Source: Selaginella moellendorffii
Lineage: Eukaryota; Streptophyta; Lycopodiopsida; Selaginellales; Selaginellaceae
Direction of reading: 5' to 3'
DNA length: 32,050 nucleotides
Assembly (NCBI RefSeq): GCF_000143415.4
Contig: NW_003314310.1
Location: 1,417,081 to 1,449,130 of the forward strand
This document shows positions 1 to 10,290 of the stretch, in pieces; position 1 is the first letter of the stretch; each line of letters opens with the position of its first letter. The position numbers were made by a program, and so were the translations under genes. Under the pieces are notes generated by a model. That model had not been told where the DNA came from, did not search any database, and saw nothing but the letters and a program-made list of their open reading frames with translations.

Positions 1-44
1 ATAAAATATGATTATCATCTATCTATTTTTATTTATTTTATTTA

Positions 45-900
45 AATTTAAGTCTTTATAACAATATTATTAATTTAATATATTGCAATAAGAGATCAAA
101 GATAAGGTTTTACTCCAATATTATGGTCTCCATGATAAATAATATTTTATTTTATGCTAAAAATATAATAAATCAAAAGATCAAGTATAGTACATCAATA
201 AATTTAAAAATATTAGATATTTAATTGATGATGAATCACATCTCTTTAAATTGCAGTTTACTGTATTGTGTGGTTATTGTGCTAATGGTATGTCACTTAT
301 TGAAATTGCTTATTATGTACTTTTGTATCAATATATAAATTACAAATACATAAAAACATGTTAAAAATTGATGATATTACACAAATATTAGACTACAACA
401 GAGTCAACCCACAATTCAAGATGATTAATTTCACAAATGATTGTATTAATAAGTACCATTAGAGTTTTGAAAAAATAAATGTACTTTACAAAACAAAATA
501 CATTTGGCTATTCAAATCCTCTATTTTTAAGTTATGGAAAACATGTGTTTCTCTAGTAACTATTTTAACATTATTAAATATTACTTTAAAATATATTTTG
601 TATTATGTTTGCCATATACAAGATTTGGACAATAAACATAAGTAACTTTCAATTTAAAAATATAGTATCAAATAAATTAAATTCTCTTTTTTCATGCATA
701 ATTTAGAATATCATATAAATTTTGGGAACATAACTATCAAAAATTTCAACTCTGAAATATCTTTACTCTAAGATCAAATTTTTTGCTTCAATATTTGAGT
801 AAATATAATCACAATTCCATTTAAATTCGAAAATTTTAATCTTGTTTTGAATTTTAATATTATTAAATTTTAGGAGAGTAAATTTAAATTAATTTCATGT
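45..900 (+). repeat. AT-rich dispersed repeat, copy 1, with fossil coding sequence
   Basis: This is the first of three diverged copies of one repeat. It shares the leader motif AAGGTTTTACTCCAATATTA (from about 105) and the block from about 222 with the copy starting near 1010, at an offset of about 950 bp. Broken reading frames can still be followed: a stretch containing FKLQFTVLCGYCANG at about 246-290, then, in another frame, INFTNDCINKYH at about 425-460. Stops and frameshifts interrupt both. I do not recognise the protein. The 3' part (about 617-680) also matches the complement of about 920-960 around a GTATCAAATAAAT motif, a partial fold-back. It is probably an old transposon remnant. 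The homology is clear by eye; the element class is unknown. Confidence 0.6.
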
Positions 901-1007
901 CTGCATGTTTGATTTATTTGATACTATAATATTAAAATTAAATATAATTTTGTTTTACAAAGATGGTTTATAGTAGATATAATTAAGAATATTCATCAAT
1001 GAATATT

Positions 1008-1770
1008 TATATTTAAGTCTTTATAAAAATTTTATTAAGGTCTTGTATTACAATTAAAGATGAAAGATAAGGTTTTACTCCAATATTAAGGTCTTAATAT
1101 TATAAAAACAACTTATACGAAAACAATAATATATCAGAATATTCAAGTATGCTATATAATACTAAACAATCAATTGATGATGGATCACATTCCTTTAAAT
1201 TGCAGTTGACTGTTTTGTGTGGCTATTGTGTTAATGTTTTCTCAATCATTCTTATTATTTATTATGTTTTTAATTTAATAATAGATAAATTATTAGAGTA
1301 AAGAAGGTATTAGAAATATATGATATTACAAAAATCTTAAACTACATCTGAGTCAACAAAGAAATTAACATAATTAATTTCACAGATGACTGTATTAATA
1401 AGTAACATGAGATTATTAATAAAGTTAAATGGAATTTACAAAACAAAATATATATATCTCTTCAAATCATCTATTTGAAATTATGGAAGATTTATTTTAC
1501 TATAGTAACTATGTTAACTTTATTAACTTTCACATTAAAGTATTATTTTGAATATGGTAGCCATTAACCAACTTTGTATGTGCAAATTTAATAATACAGT
1601 ATCAAATCAATGAAATAATATTCTCTCATAATGTAATTTTTTGGAGCCTACATTTTTTTAAAACAATTTAAATATTAAATACCTTTACTTTAAATCCATA
1701 ATTTGAAGCTTAATTTTTTGAGTATATATAATTAGAATCCATATAAGTTGATTATTCCTCTCAATTGTAA
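1008..1770 (+). repeat. AT-rich dispersed repeat, copy 2
   Basis: This is the second diverged copy of the unit at 45-900 in the same orientation, so the two form a decayed tandem pair. Matching landmarks are the ATTTAAGTCTTTATAA leader, the TTTACTCCAATATTA block near 1074, the FKLQLTVLCGYCVN reading frame near 1195-1235, and the INFTDDCINK frame near 1377-1405. The frame is broken by stops. It ends in AT-rich DNA with no clear terminal repeat or target duplication. Confidence 0.6.
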
Positions 1771-2914
1771 ACTTGTAAGAAATTCAATCTTATTCAATTT
1801 TATGAGTTTAAAAAAAATTTAGCTTTACAGCTGCAATTGGTTTTTCTATAAACATTTTTGTCCACTACATAAGTGTTAATAATTATGTGTCATGATTCCA
1901 TCATTACAAATTGATAAGTTTTATATAATGTCACAATAATAATTACATTACTTGAGCTCTTCTATAGATGATTTCTAGTTATATAAATATCCGAAGGTAT
2001 ATGTTAACTATGTAAAGTTAGAAGAAAGAAAACATTTATGAATGAGCTAACATTATTAGTCCTAGTGTTATTAAATCATTACTTACAATTAATAATAAAA
2101 GTTAAAATTAGTAAACCCAATATATTTATTAATTTCTAAAAATATTATTTGTATATTTTATTATTTTACTGTGGTTAGTAGTGTGTCAATAGCATTTTCA
2201 AGATCTCTTTTAAAATAGCTATACCATTTACAGTTGGAGACAGATATCATAATCACATTGTTTTAAATCAAAGTAAAGCTTTAATGCTTAATAACATTAT
2301 ATTCTTATATTCCTGATTGATATATTATTAAGAACATAATAATTGTGATTGGTTATAAAATCCCATATATAACTTTATATACCATATTTCTCTTTTAACA
2401 TCTTCTTTTGAAAGTTATGATTAAATAAATGTAATATAAGTCAAGTCACTACTTCGATCATGTAAATAATTTAAAATAGGAGATTTAGGTATCTATTTTT
2501 TCTTTTCCATCATGACTCTTTTTCAAAAATTTGTTAAATATGTGGTAAAAAAATCTATGAAAAATTTAGTTTAAAATTTAGAGATTATATGTAGACCATA
2601 TAATATTTGAATAATTAGTGAAACGTTTTGAAAAAAAACAAAACATAATAGTGTGACTTTTTAAAAGAAACCTCTAGCTTGTTGGTTATTTAAATAAAAT
2701 TTATTACATATTTGTAATGAAATCATATGAAGACACACAAGTCTTTTTCTTAAAAGTGTACAGCATTACAGGAATATTTAATCTTATCAAATTTTTAAAA
2801 TTTAACCATAATAAAAGATAATAAATATAATTTTAAACATTTTAATCTAAATACAGTAAAGTTTAATTTTTATATAATAAAGAAAAACTCTTGAGTCACA
2901 CTTTTGGTATCTGG
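1771..2914. other. AT-rich intergenic DNA, no gene seen
   Basis: This stretch is very AT-rich with stops in all frames. I see no RNA gene, no clean terminal repeat and no recognisable protein remnant. It probably consists of older decayed transposon sequence. Confidence 0.5.
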
Positions 2915-3225
2915 CAGAGGCACTGAGAGAGAGGCACCGAGCGGTACTAGAGCGCTGAGTGAGGCACTGGTGTGAGAGAGCGGCCTAAGGCACTGGCAGA
3001 GGCGCTGAGAGGAGGCACCAAGCTAGGAATGTGCTAGGGCGCTCAGCAAGGCACTAAGGCACTGGCAGAAGCTGGGGCAAGCAAAGGGCACTGAGAGAGG
3101 GCTGGTTGACTGCATTAGAGCACTGAGCAAGGCGCTAGGGCATGCAAGGCAGAGGTGCTGATAGTGGTGCCAGGCACTTGACATTGGCCAGAGGTGAGTG
3201 TTGGGCGTAGAGGCATGAGGCACCA
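2915..3225 (+). repeat. GC-rich degenerate minisatellite (GAGGCACTGAG family)
   Basis: About 310 bp is built from imperfect repeats around GAGGCACTGAG, GGCACTGGCAGAGG and CTAGAGCGCTGAG. It is strikingly GC-rich against the AT-rich flanks. Its repetitive composition leaves open frames on the minus strand, but these give low-complexity Ser/Ala/Cys/Leu-rich peptides and I do not call them genes. It may be the variable part of a decayed LTR, because a tRNA-Met primer-like site follows at 3398. Confidence 0.6.
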
Positions 3226-3397
3226 AAAAGGCATGTTTCAACTCTTGGCATCTTTTCTTGCTGTTTTTGTTCTTTTCCTGATTTGATTTTTGCAATACTT
3301 TGTGGTGTCTTTGCTCCTGAGAATCCCATTGAAATTTTTCACTTTCTTATGCTCTGAATTTAACAAAAGAATTGCTTAGTATGTAGTTTCTCAGCCA

Positions 3398-3413
3398 TTG
3401 GCATCAGAGGAGC
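3398..3413 (+). other. Degenerate tRNA-iMet primer-binding site of a decayed LTR element
   Basis: The sequence TTGGCATCAGAGGAGC matches the plant LTR primer site TTGGTATCAGAGC with one substitution and one extra base. It follows directly after ...CAGCCA, consistent with an LTR ending in CA. The upstream segment including the minisatellite would then be LTR. No second LTR or gag-pol sequence is visible, so this is suggestive only. Confidence 0.3.
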
Positions 3414-4794
3414 ATCTTACATGCTTCTCATTGTGGCAGATCTGCATGGTCATCAGGATGGTAAGTTTTTTACTTTCTTTATAGGTGAATTCATTGGTGT
3501 AGAGATTGGGACACATGGTGCTGAGTGTTGGCTAGACTTTGACAGTAGGTTCTATCTCTTGCTGTGGGGTATCAAAAGATTTTAAGTTATCCAGATGGCA
3601 ATAAACAGTGCTCTTGCCAATCTAATCAATGACAAGTTGTAATCATGAGGTGATAAATTATGTATGTCTTTGGTGGTATCACCAGATCAAAATCCAAAAC
3701 TGCCAAAGATTTGAATTCTGTTTAACAGATTATTCTAAGAGAGTGAATATTTATTTTTCAGTGAATAGCTTTATTTTTAATGCTTTACTAATAAAATAAT
3801 TGAATTTACCTAATTTTATTCTGTTTTATAGATTACTATCATATTTGAATATTTAAGGTCAAAATTAATTTTTTAAAATCTAATTTAACGGTATTTGTAA
3901 ATATAATAAGAAATCTTTATTTTATACAGATAGCCTGTTTAAATATCACTATAACATCTGAAACTCAACACCATGTGATAGTATATCAAATATGGATTGA
4001 CTTAGTTTTATCAATGAGTAGGATCATGATCAAAGCTTCAAATGTTAATAAAAAAACTAAAAAATTTCAACAATAGGAGTACATATTATATTTTTAGATG
4101 TAACCTTAACTATTTAAAATTTAACTCATTATTAGAAAAACTAAGATAATGTATGTAGTATTTGATTAAGCAGTAATATATTAAAATATTTTTAATAACT
4201 GTAAAAATAGTTTATTTAGTACATAATAATATGCAATTAGAGTTTCTAAAGCATATATATTTACAAAATATTTTGTTAGTAATTATTTTTTTGACTAGAT
4301 CTGGGTAATAATATACTAAGTAAACTGCAAAATTAAGTAATGTCTTGCTAATAAAAATGAGTAGAGCAGTAGTAATTATTCTATTTGTTTTAATAAAATC
4401 TTAAATATAAGTTTATCCCATGTAAAAATATAATTGATATATAACATATTATTAATAATAGAAATTTCAGGTTTACTTTTTTCTGGTTCGGGTATTTTTC
4501 TAAATATAATCATATTTCCAGATAATAATTTGTATCTAATATTTTTATTAATGAATATTTATTCTTACTTATGTCTAGGAATATATAGTGTTCTCAATAT
4601 TTATATTATCAAGTTTACAAGGATTGATTTTTGTGTTCACCTAACATTTTCTAGGCATAATTCCCTCAATTCTTTTTTCAAAGTAAAATACAATTTTTTA
4701 TACTATTCCAATTTTAATTTTTAATATAACAAAATTATAATATTCAAAACAGTATTTTGCTAACTACAGCATATGCTGGGCAAGTGCTAGTCTG
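3414..4794. other. AT-rich DNA, no supported gene
   Basis: The first ~300 bp has mixed composition and may be the interior of a decayed retroelement; the rest is strongly AT-rich. The longest open frame (4434-4724, plus strand) encodes an Ile/Leu/Phe/Asn-rich hydrophobic peptide that simply reflects base composition. It has no homologue I recognise and no splice context. No RNA gene is seen. Confidence 0.4.
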
Positions 4795-5185
4795 GTTATA
4801 AAGAAAAGACTGTGTAATGGTGCAAAGTTAATTGTGACAAAAGTTCTAAACAGCTTTTGTAGAGAATTGTAAAAGCTCTAAACAATATTATTGAAAATAA
4901 AGTTATACAAGGACAAGATCAAGGAAAAAGGGTATTACTACCTAGAATTACTTTGAAACCAACTGAAGAAGATATGATTTTTATCTTGAAAAGATAATAA
5001 TTTCTTGTAAGATTAGCATTCTCATTGAATATTTATAAATCATAAGGACAAACTTTAGAAAATATTGGAATTTATTTACCACGAACAGTTTTTGGTCATG
5101 GACAATTATATGTTGTACTCTCAAGAGGAACATGAAAAGAAAAAATAGTCATGTGTGTTGAAAATTATAAAGGCTAAGGACAGTT
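4795..5185 (+). pseudogene. Helitron PIF1-like helicase C-terminal fossil
   Basis: A broken frame reads CNGAKLIVTKVL near 4816-4850, then GKRVLLPRI, LVRLAFSLNIYKS*GQTLENIGIYLP and VFGHGQLYVVLSRGT up to about 5135, followed by a VCVENYKG-like tail. This order (an LCNGTRL motif, a PRI motif, the FPIRLAFAMTINKSQGQTL block, then HGQLYVALSR) is characteristic of the PIF1 helicase end of plant Helitron Rep-Hel proteins. At least four in-frame stops and a frameshift are present, so it is dead. In a live Helitron this part unwinds DNA during rolling-circle transposition. No CTRR terminus with a 3' hairpin was identified downstream. Confidence 0.8.
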
Positions 5186-5517
5186 AAAAATAGAAAATAC
5201 TCATAAAAGTGTAACATACATAAGAAATATTATATATAAAGAAATTCTTTAAACTTAAAAAATGGAATCATTATACCTTTCCAGTACAGAAAAAAAACAT
5301 TTCATACTAATGACACGCTCTAAAACAGACCAAAAGTATTCATATGTAATTTTTAAAATTACGAAATAATGTATATAGCACTCCTAGTGAAGCTGGAACT
5401 TTTACTTATAAACAATTATAAGTTTTGAATTATTAATCCAATAATTACATAAGTGAGGTCCAAGTGTACAGCTACAATGCCATATATTAATATTGGTGGC
5501 CGTACACTAATATTAGC
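5186..5517. other. Sequence downstream of the Helitron fossil, no gene seen
   Basis: This is AT-rich DNA following the helicase remnant. It may include the Helitron 3' end, but I could not identify a convincing CTRR terminus. No open frame or RNA gene is supported. Confidence 0.35.
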
Positions 5518-5615
5518 ATAATGGGATTTGTTAGCTGTTGAATCGGTTTAATTCCACTCGCTCCTATATACAAGCTAGGGTTTTTGGGTTAATTGATATG
5601 TACATTTTTGTATTC
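5518..5615 (+). repeat. Direct repeat, left copy (also at 30398-30495)
   Basis: Nearly 100 bp matches 30398-30495 in the same orientation. The best-preserved core is TATA(C/T)AAGCTAGG(G/C)TTTTTGGG followed by (T/C)TAATTGATATG. The TATA-like core suggests a promoter-bearing terminal repeat of a retroelement, but boundaries and a target duplication are not clear. The two copies enclose nearly everything in the window that is not AT-rich. Confidence 0.55.
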
Positions 5616-5639
5616 TATTTTCATATTCCATGCACTCAC

Positions 5640-7000
5640 ATTGGTGAAGATGAAGGGGATGGCTCTTTGCAAAAGGTCCATCACAGATAGTGAATGGGGG
5701 GAGACTCATCCAGAGGATCCACAAGATCTGGAACACCCTCTTTCGAGCTGGTGGACACACACTAGGCTGGAAAGATTATTTCATGGTCTTGAGAAAACTC
5801 CATGCAAATGTATTCAGAACTCTCAAGCACATGGTGGGGGTTGTAGATAAATATTGGCAGAAAACAATGCGATGGCTTCAAGTCTTTTTGGTCCAGGAAA
5901 ACACCGCAATTTCCACAACAACATATTCATCTACTACGTCAGGGACGCAAGGGCAGGGAATCAATGGCCGGGACGGAGTCTCAGAGTGAGGACTTTGTGG
6001 CCATCCAATGGGAGGCGCAAGGGGAGGAGCGATTCAAGCTTGGGTGTTGGACACGAGCCTTTACAGCTCCTACCCCAGCATGAGGAGAGGGAGGAATCTG
6101 GGCCATCCCTTCAAGGTCATGCAAGAAGAGATGCTTCTCGCAATAGGGGAGGCCCAGCAGATGCCACTAGTTACAGATGACGAGGTGAAGGGACGAATTC
6201 GGGTGCTCCACCAGTCCCCCAAGTGACTTGATGTGGTGGAATCCAAAGGCCTACTAGAGGGGGAAGGTTTCCTAGTGTGGTGGCAACAGCAACTGTTTGA
6301 GGACTTGGATTGGGACCCAGCAGCATGGAGAAGAGGAGCGAATGGATTCTTCATGTAATGAGGTCAAGGAGGCTCAGAATGGTTTGATCATGAACAAGGA
6401 GGCAGACAGGGAGGAAATCCTGAAGCTGGAGCAATCTAGGTGTCAATGTGGAGCAGGTGGTATACAACATGGTTGCCTTTTGGAAACTCCCAGTGCAAGA
6501 GAAGGTATAGCTCACCTCTTGGCTTGTGGCAAACAACGGCCTACTAGTAGGCCAGTGATTCCAGAATGAAGCAGATTGACAGTGCAAGGAGTGTGGAGAT
6601 CTTGAAACGGTCACACATGTGCTGTGGGAATATGACATGGCAAAGGCAGTATAGCAAAGGCGATGAGGGAGCTGGGAAATCTCCAAAATTTTGAAATCTG
6701 GGAAGGGGATGTGCTTCACTGGCTCAAAGGAGCGAGAGGCGCTTGCACAGGACCCCGGCAGTAGTCTCGGAATGGTGGCAGCTTGGGTTGGCAGTGGTCT
6801 GGCTCCACTACTCCATCCTTGATGACAAGGGCAATCCGGGAGACTCAAGGAATGGCACACTAGATGGCTGCCATGTTTTTGCACAGCCGGTGATGACAGG
6901 GTCTGCTGGAGGTGGCACCCACCAGACACCATTCTCCAGGCCGCCAGAGGCGCAGACATAGACCTCGACACGATTCACTGTAACCAACCTCTGGCTCTTC
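5640..7000 (+). pseudogene. Decayed LINE (non-LTR retrotransposon) ORF2 3' part
   Basis: Broken plus-strand frames carry features of the C-terminal part of plant LINE ORF2. Near 6457-6560 one frame reads VVYNMVAFWKLPVQEK, then SWLVANNGLLVGQ. It continues at 6580-6636 as QCKECGDLETVTHVLWEYD. This is the zf-RVT pattern (FxWKLP...WL..N..L..G......CxxC...ET..HxLWxC) in which the last Cys is replaced by Tyr. An upstream frame at 5690-5870 (IHKIWNTLFRAGG, DYFMVLRKLH) may be earlier ORF2 sequence, but I cannot place it in the reverse-transcriptase domain. Several in-frame stops make the element inactive. No endonuclease domain, 5' end, poly(A) tail or target duplication was identified. Confidence 0.6.
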
Positions 7001-7670
7001 TGTTGCACAGTTAGGAACACGCTGGACGTGGGAACACTCGTAGGTAGCACTTGAGAGGTGGCATGCCCAAATTTTTGTACTAGTCCCCATGGGACATTGG
7101 GGAACATACATATATGTTTCATCAACCTGAGCAAATGCAAGTTTGGAGTCACACAAGGAGGCTGATGGTTTTGACATCTCGGTTCAGGATATCACTCCTC
7201 ATGCTGAGAAGTGCATGGAGATCCTATAAAATCCTCCTCCAACATCACTTAAGATGGTGCAACGTTTCCTTGGCAAAGCCCGTCTTTTGCTGGTTTATAC
7301 CAGAGTTCGCTGCTACCACCCACCTGTTCCAGCAAGGTTGAATTCAAGTATACACCACAAGCAGACATCAACGTTATGACAAGAGTTGTCACATATTCTC
7401 ATCCTCCTTTTGTTAGAACTTGTGCAGTGTAAATTCACTATTGCAGAGTCAACCACATAAAAATTAAAGACCCAACCTGTGTGTTTTGTGGTGAGTTGTC
7501 TAAGTGTGTCCTTATGAGTTAGTCTCACCTTAAATGACAATTTATACGAACGGTTTGTAAGGCTTGCTATTGCGGTCTGAGAAATTAATGGTCACGTTGA
7601 TACATTTACAAAATTAAAAAGAGATAGCAACACAGAAGAAAAAAAAAAGACTGGGTCCAAAGCAATAAAC
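7001..7670. other. Unassigned region between LINE remnant and possible minus-strand gene
   Basis: The composition is mixed. Open frames exist on the minus strand between 6860 and 7177, including a Cys-rich stretch with TYECSHVQRVPNCA, but I do not recognise it and it overlaps the LINE remnant. The stretch 7600-7665 is A-rich and could be an old retrotransposon tail or the 3' flank of the minus-strand candidate. Nothing firm is supported. Confidence 0.3.
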
Positions 7671-8389
7671 TTACAATCCTCCTCTTCTTCCTCGTGGCAA
7701 CGCTTCACCTGACCTACTTCTCACCTCCTGAGCAACACAGCCTCGATCTTTTCATCACAGAAACAACCATAACACAAAACAGACAAATAGAAAATGATTT
7801 TAGTAGCTATTACTTTACCGAGACGTTCATGAGGATCTGTTCCATGTGATATCTTTGCCATGTCAGATGATTCCCATCTGGCTCTGGCTTTTAAAGCACT
7901 TCCTTGACAGAGCTTTTGTCCGTGAGATAAAACCTTAGTGCTGTATTCATGGATCTGCACTCTCGCTGACCCGATGCTTGTGGCTCTTATCCTCTTCGGG
8001 GCCCTCCTTTGCCCTCCTTCCGCTGCTGGTCTTCTTTCTTTCCTCCAGCCAAGTGAAAATATGCCCGTGAGCAAAGATCATGACTGGAAGATGGATGTGC
8101 TTTTTACTCGAAGGCTTGCCGGACGTCTCGTTGCTCCCTCCTGATTGATGATCTAGAAATGACAAAGCCTGGGCATTTCCACCTACATCCAAAGGAAATA
8201 CGCACAATAAAAATGTCTCCACGTAGAAATTTTAGACATTTGCCTGGCACTCGATGTATCAATCCTGGCCTTCGTTAGGTATACTTCGAGCAAGCCATCA
8301 TTTTGTCCAGCACAGGCTTGGAAGATGCTCGTTTTCCTCGATCTGCAACCACCGCTTGACAAGCCATGTTTGTGAAATCCTGCCAAAAA
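7671..8389 (-). CDS. Possible spliced minus-strand gene, model unresolved
   Basis: I do not recognise this protein. On the minus strand an ATG at 8388 follows a plausible acceptor (TTTTTTGGCAG, ending near 8401) and opens MACQAVVADRGKRASSKP, ending at a possible donor near 8284. Further down, an open stretch from about 7950 reads HEYSTKVLSHGQKLCQGSAL and then ARARWESSDMAKISHGTDP to a donor at 7818 (GTAAAG). If spliced to an acceptor at 7748, it continues in frame through RSRSGEALPRGRRGGL to TAA at 7671-7673. The middle (about 8180-7950) contains a Lys/Ser-rich frame (KKTSSGRRAKEGPEEDKSHK), but I could not join all pieces without a stop. Low-complexity basic sequence would suit a nuclear protein, but that is a guess. 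It could instead be non-coding or a pseudogene. It would be divergent from the gene at 8620. Confidence 0.22.
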
Positions 8390-8513
8390 AGAAAGAGGAA
8401 AAGCTAATAAAGAATGAGAGAACTAGCTTGCAGAGTCCCTGTTAATTTTGTGTTGCGTCAAAATACAGACAGAGCAGAAGAAGTGATTGACAAAGATGAC
8501 ATGGCATGATGTG

Positions 8514-8592
8514 GACCAATCAGGTCGAGAATCTGCATTTTTCTTGATCAGTCTAACCTCTTTAAAATCACGTCCGCTCTTCCATTTAAGGG
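8514..8592 (+). promoter_or_regulatory. Putative promoter of the RSPH14-like gene
   Basis: A CCAAT box (ACCAATCAGG, CCAAT at 8516-8520) lies about 100 bp before the ATG. A TATA-like TTTAAAA is at 8561-8567, which would place transcription start near 8592, about 30 bp before the start codon at 8620. If the minus-strand candidate is real, this ~230 bp spacer would be a bidirectional promoter. Confidence 0.35.
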
Positions 8593-8619
8593 CACGGTTT
8601 GTACTACGAAGCCGCGGAC

Positions 8620-10266
8620 ATGGCGGCAGTGGAGGATTTGGGATCTCAAGAGCACTACCACTGGATGGAAACAAGCAAGGCTTACAACTCGGATCCATTC
8701 GTGTACCACGTCAATCGATGGACTAATTGGTATAACAATTCGCACCAAATTGTTTTACATCAGTCACGATCAATGATAAAGCCACAACCGCATATTATCG
8801 TCAATCAAGCATATGGCAATCTCATGGCTCCCAAAATTGTGAGCTGAAGCTGCACGCGTTCTATAGGTTTACTAAGCTTTTTTTTATAGGTTCGTTGCTT
8901 GGGAGATCCAAATCTTATTGTTCGTCAAAAAACAATGACCTGGGCCGTGGAGTATCTTAGAATTGCAGATAACCGAGCACGATGCTTCCAAGCAGGTAAG
9001 AAAATGATATTTAATGTTTCACATAAGTAAACAAATAAATAAATAAACTTGTGAAGGTCTTCTTAAGGTTTTGATGAAGCTTTTCTCGGAGACCGATTCT
9101 TACATGCTACAGCAACTGGCTTTGGCTTTTAAATATGCCGCAGGTGTGATTTTTAGCACACATGTCAATAAGTAATAACTTGCTGTCCCAGAAACTGAAA
9201 TTGGTGGGCGTCACATGAGCTACTTGGGAGCAATACAGGGCCTGCTCAAGATGGTAGTCATGTCTCTGGGCTTGTTCTTGTGTAGAGGTTTACTTGTTTT
9301 TTTTAGCTCGAATCGGATGACAGAATATTGAGAGGAAATGCACTTGAAGCCCTCAATAATGCCAGCAGTTCTCGACTAGGTTTGATGAATTTATAAACAC
9401 CATCTATCACTTTGTTTGTTCTCTCTGCAGCAAGGGAAGAGATTGTCTATGGTGATAAGACTTTGAAGTTCATTCTTAACATCATCAACTTGGAATATGA
9501 TAATCGCTGCTTGACTGCTGGTCTGAAACTGCTGACAAAATGTGTTAGAGGAGGTTTGGATCACAAAGCGACTAGTCAGCTCCTTGAAGCAGATGCAGTT
9601 ATCACTTGTATCCAGCTTACGGCATTCTCAGATATTGAAGTGAAAGAGTCGGCAGCTCGACTTTTATGCTTACTTGCGTAGGTTCATATTTTTATAGAAA
9701 GACACACGCTGTTTTTTTTTCTTTCTTTTTTCTTTTTCTACTTGCACTGTCCTTGACACAGGCTCTCTAAGGATGTTCGAAAAGTGTCAGTTGAGAGGAA
9801 AGCCGTTGCAAAGCTCTTGGAATTGCTAAATGACAATGAGCCAAGTATTGTGCAAGCTGCTGCAGCAGCAGCACTGATGAGGTTTGCAGTTATTCAAGAA
9901 AAGTATTTTCCTGATGCTTCAACATGCAGCCTAACCATTAACGTGGACGCCAAAAAACAGCTCATTGATCATCAAGGAGCTTTACAAATTCCTCCATTAA
10001 TAATACCACAGGACGAAGTTCTTTGTCTTAATATTCTTCAGGTTTATAGCATACTATGTTTTACAAGAAACTGAAAATTGTTCATTTTACAGTTGTTGAT
10101 AAATGTGGCGGAGAATCCTCATTCAAGAAAAGAACTACAAGAAACAATTCCAGATTTACGTGAAATAATAGAGAAGTCTCCATCCGCTGTCCTTAAAAAT
10201 TGGGCTAGATATGGCATCCAGCATCTTTTGTTTAAGCACCGACCATTTACCTGGGCTGGTGTCTAA
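8620..10266 (+). CDS. RSPH14: Armadillo-repeat protein, RSPH14/RTDR1-like (radial spoke head 14 homolog)
   Basis: Eight exons join into a 415-residue protein: 8620-8838, 8890-8995, 9057-9143, 9192-9253, 9307-9379, 9431-9677, 9762-10041 and 10093-10266 (TAA). All seven introns are GT-AG and 48-84 nt, and the reading phase is kept at every junction. The ATG at 8620 sits in GCGGACATGGCGG; the open frame extends slightly upstream but has no earlier ATG. The product is mainly alpha-helical armadillo repeats: about residues 70-105, 109-140 (GLLKVLMKLFSETDS), 147-182, 188-222, 225-268, 275-305 (LLELLNDNEPSIVQAA) and 330-372, with a basic tail. The Ala-rich AAAAAALMRFAV helix, NILQLLINVAENPHSRK and the closing segment resemble the end of animal RSPH14 (about 350 aa), a protein of the axonemal radial spoke. 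By inference it acts in sperm flagella, as expected in a free-sporing plant. No frameshift or premature stop is seen. ARM assignment is confident; the RSPH14 name is from memory of the family, and another ARM subfamily is the main alternative. Confidence 0.75.
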
Positions 10267-10284
10267 GCTGGGGCTTTGGTTCAT

Positions 10285-10290
10285 AATAAA
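10285..10290 (+). terminator. Candidate poly(A) signal of the RSPH14-like gene
   Basis: AATAAA occurs 19 nt after the stop codon, within a short U-rich context. It is the only canonical hexamer immediately downstream of the gene. Plant poly(A) signals are loose, so cleavage could occur further on. Confidence 0.4.

Noticed and set aside
3023-3329. Two overlapping minus-strand open frames over the GC-rich minisatellite
   Set aside because: Low-complexity peptides produced by the repeat; no recognisable domain.
4434-4724. Hydrophobic 96-residue open frame resembling a membrane protein
   Set aside because: Ile/Leu/Phe/Asn content is what random AT-rich DNA gives; no homologue or conserved motif recognised.
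6351-6971. 206-residue minus-strand open frame
   Set aside because: It is antisense to the LINE remnant, whose plus-strand zf-RVT motif is recognisable; the minus peptide is Ser/His/Cys-rich without a family match.
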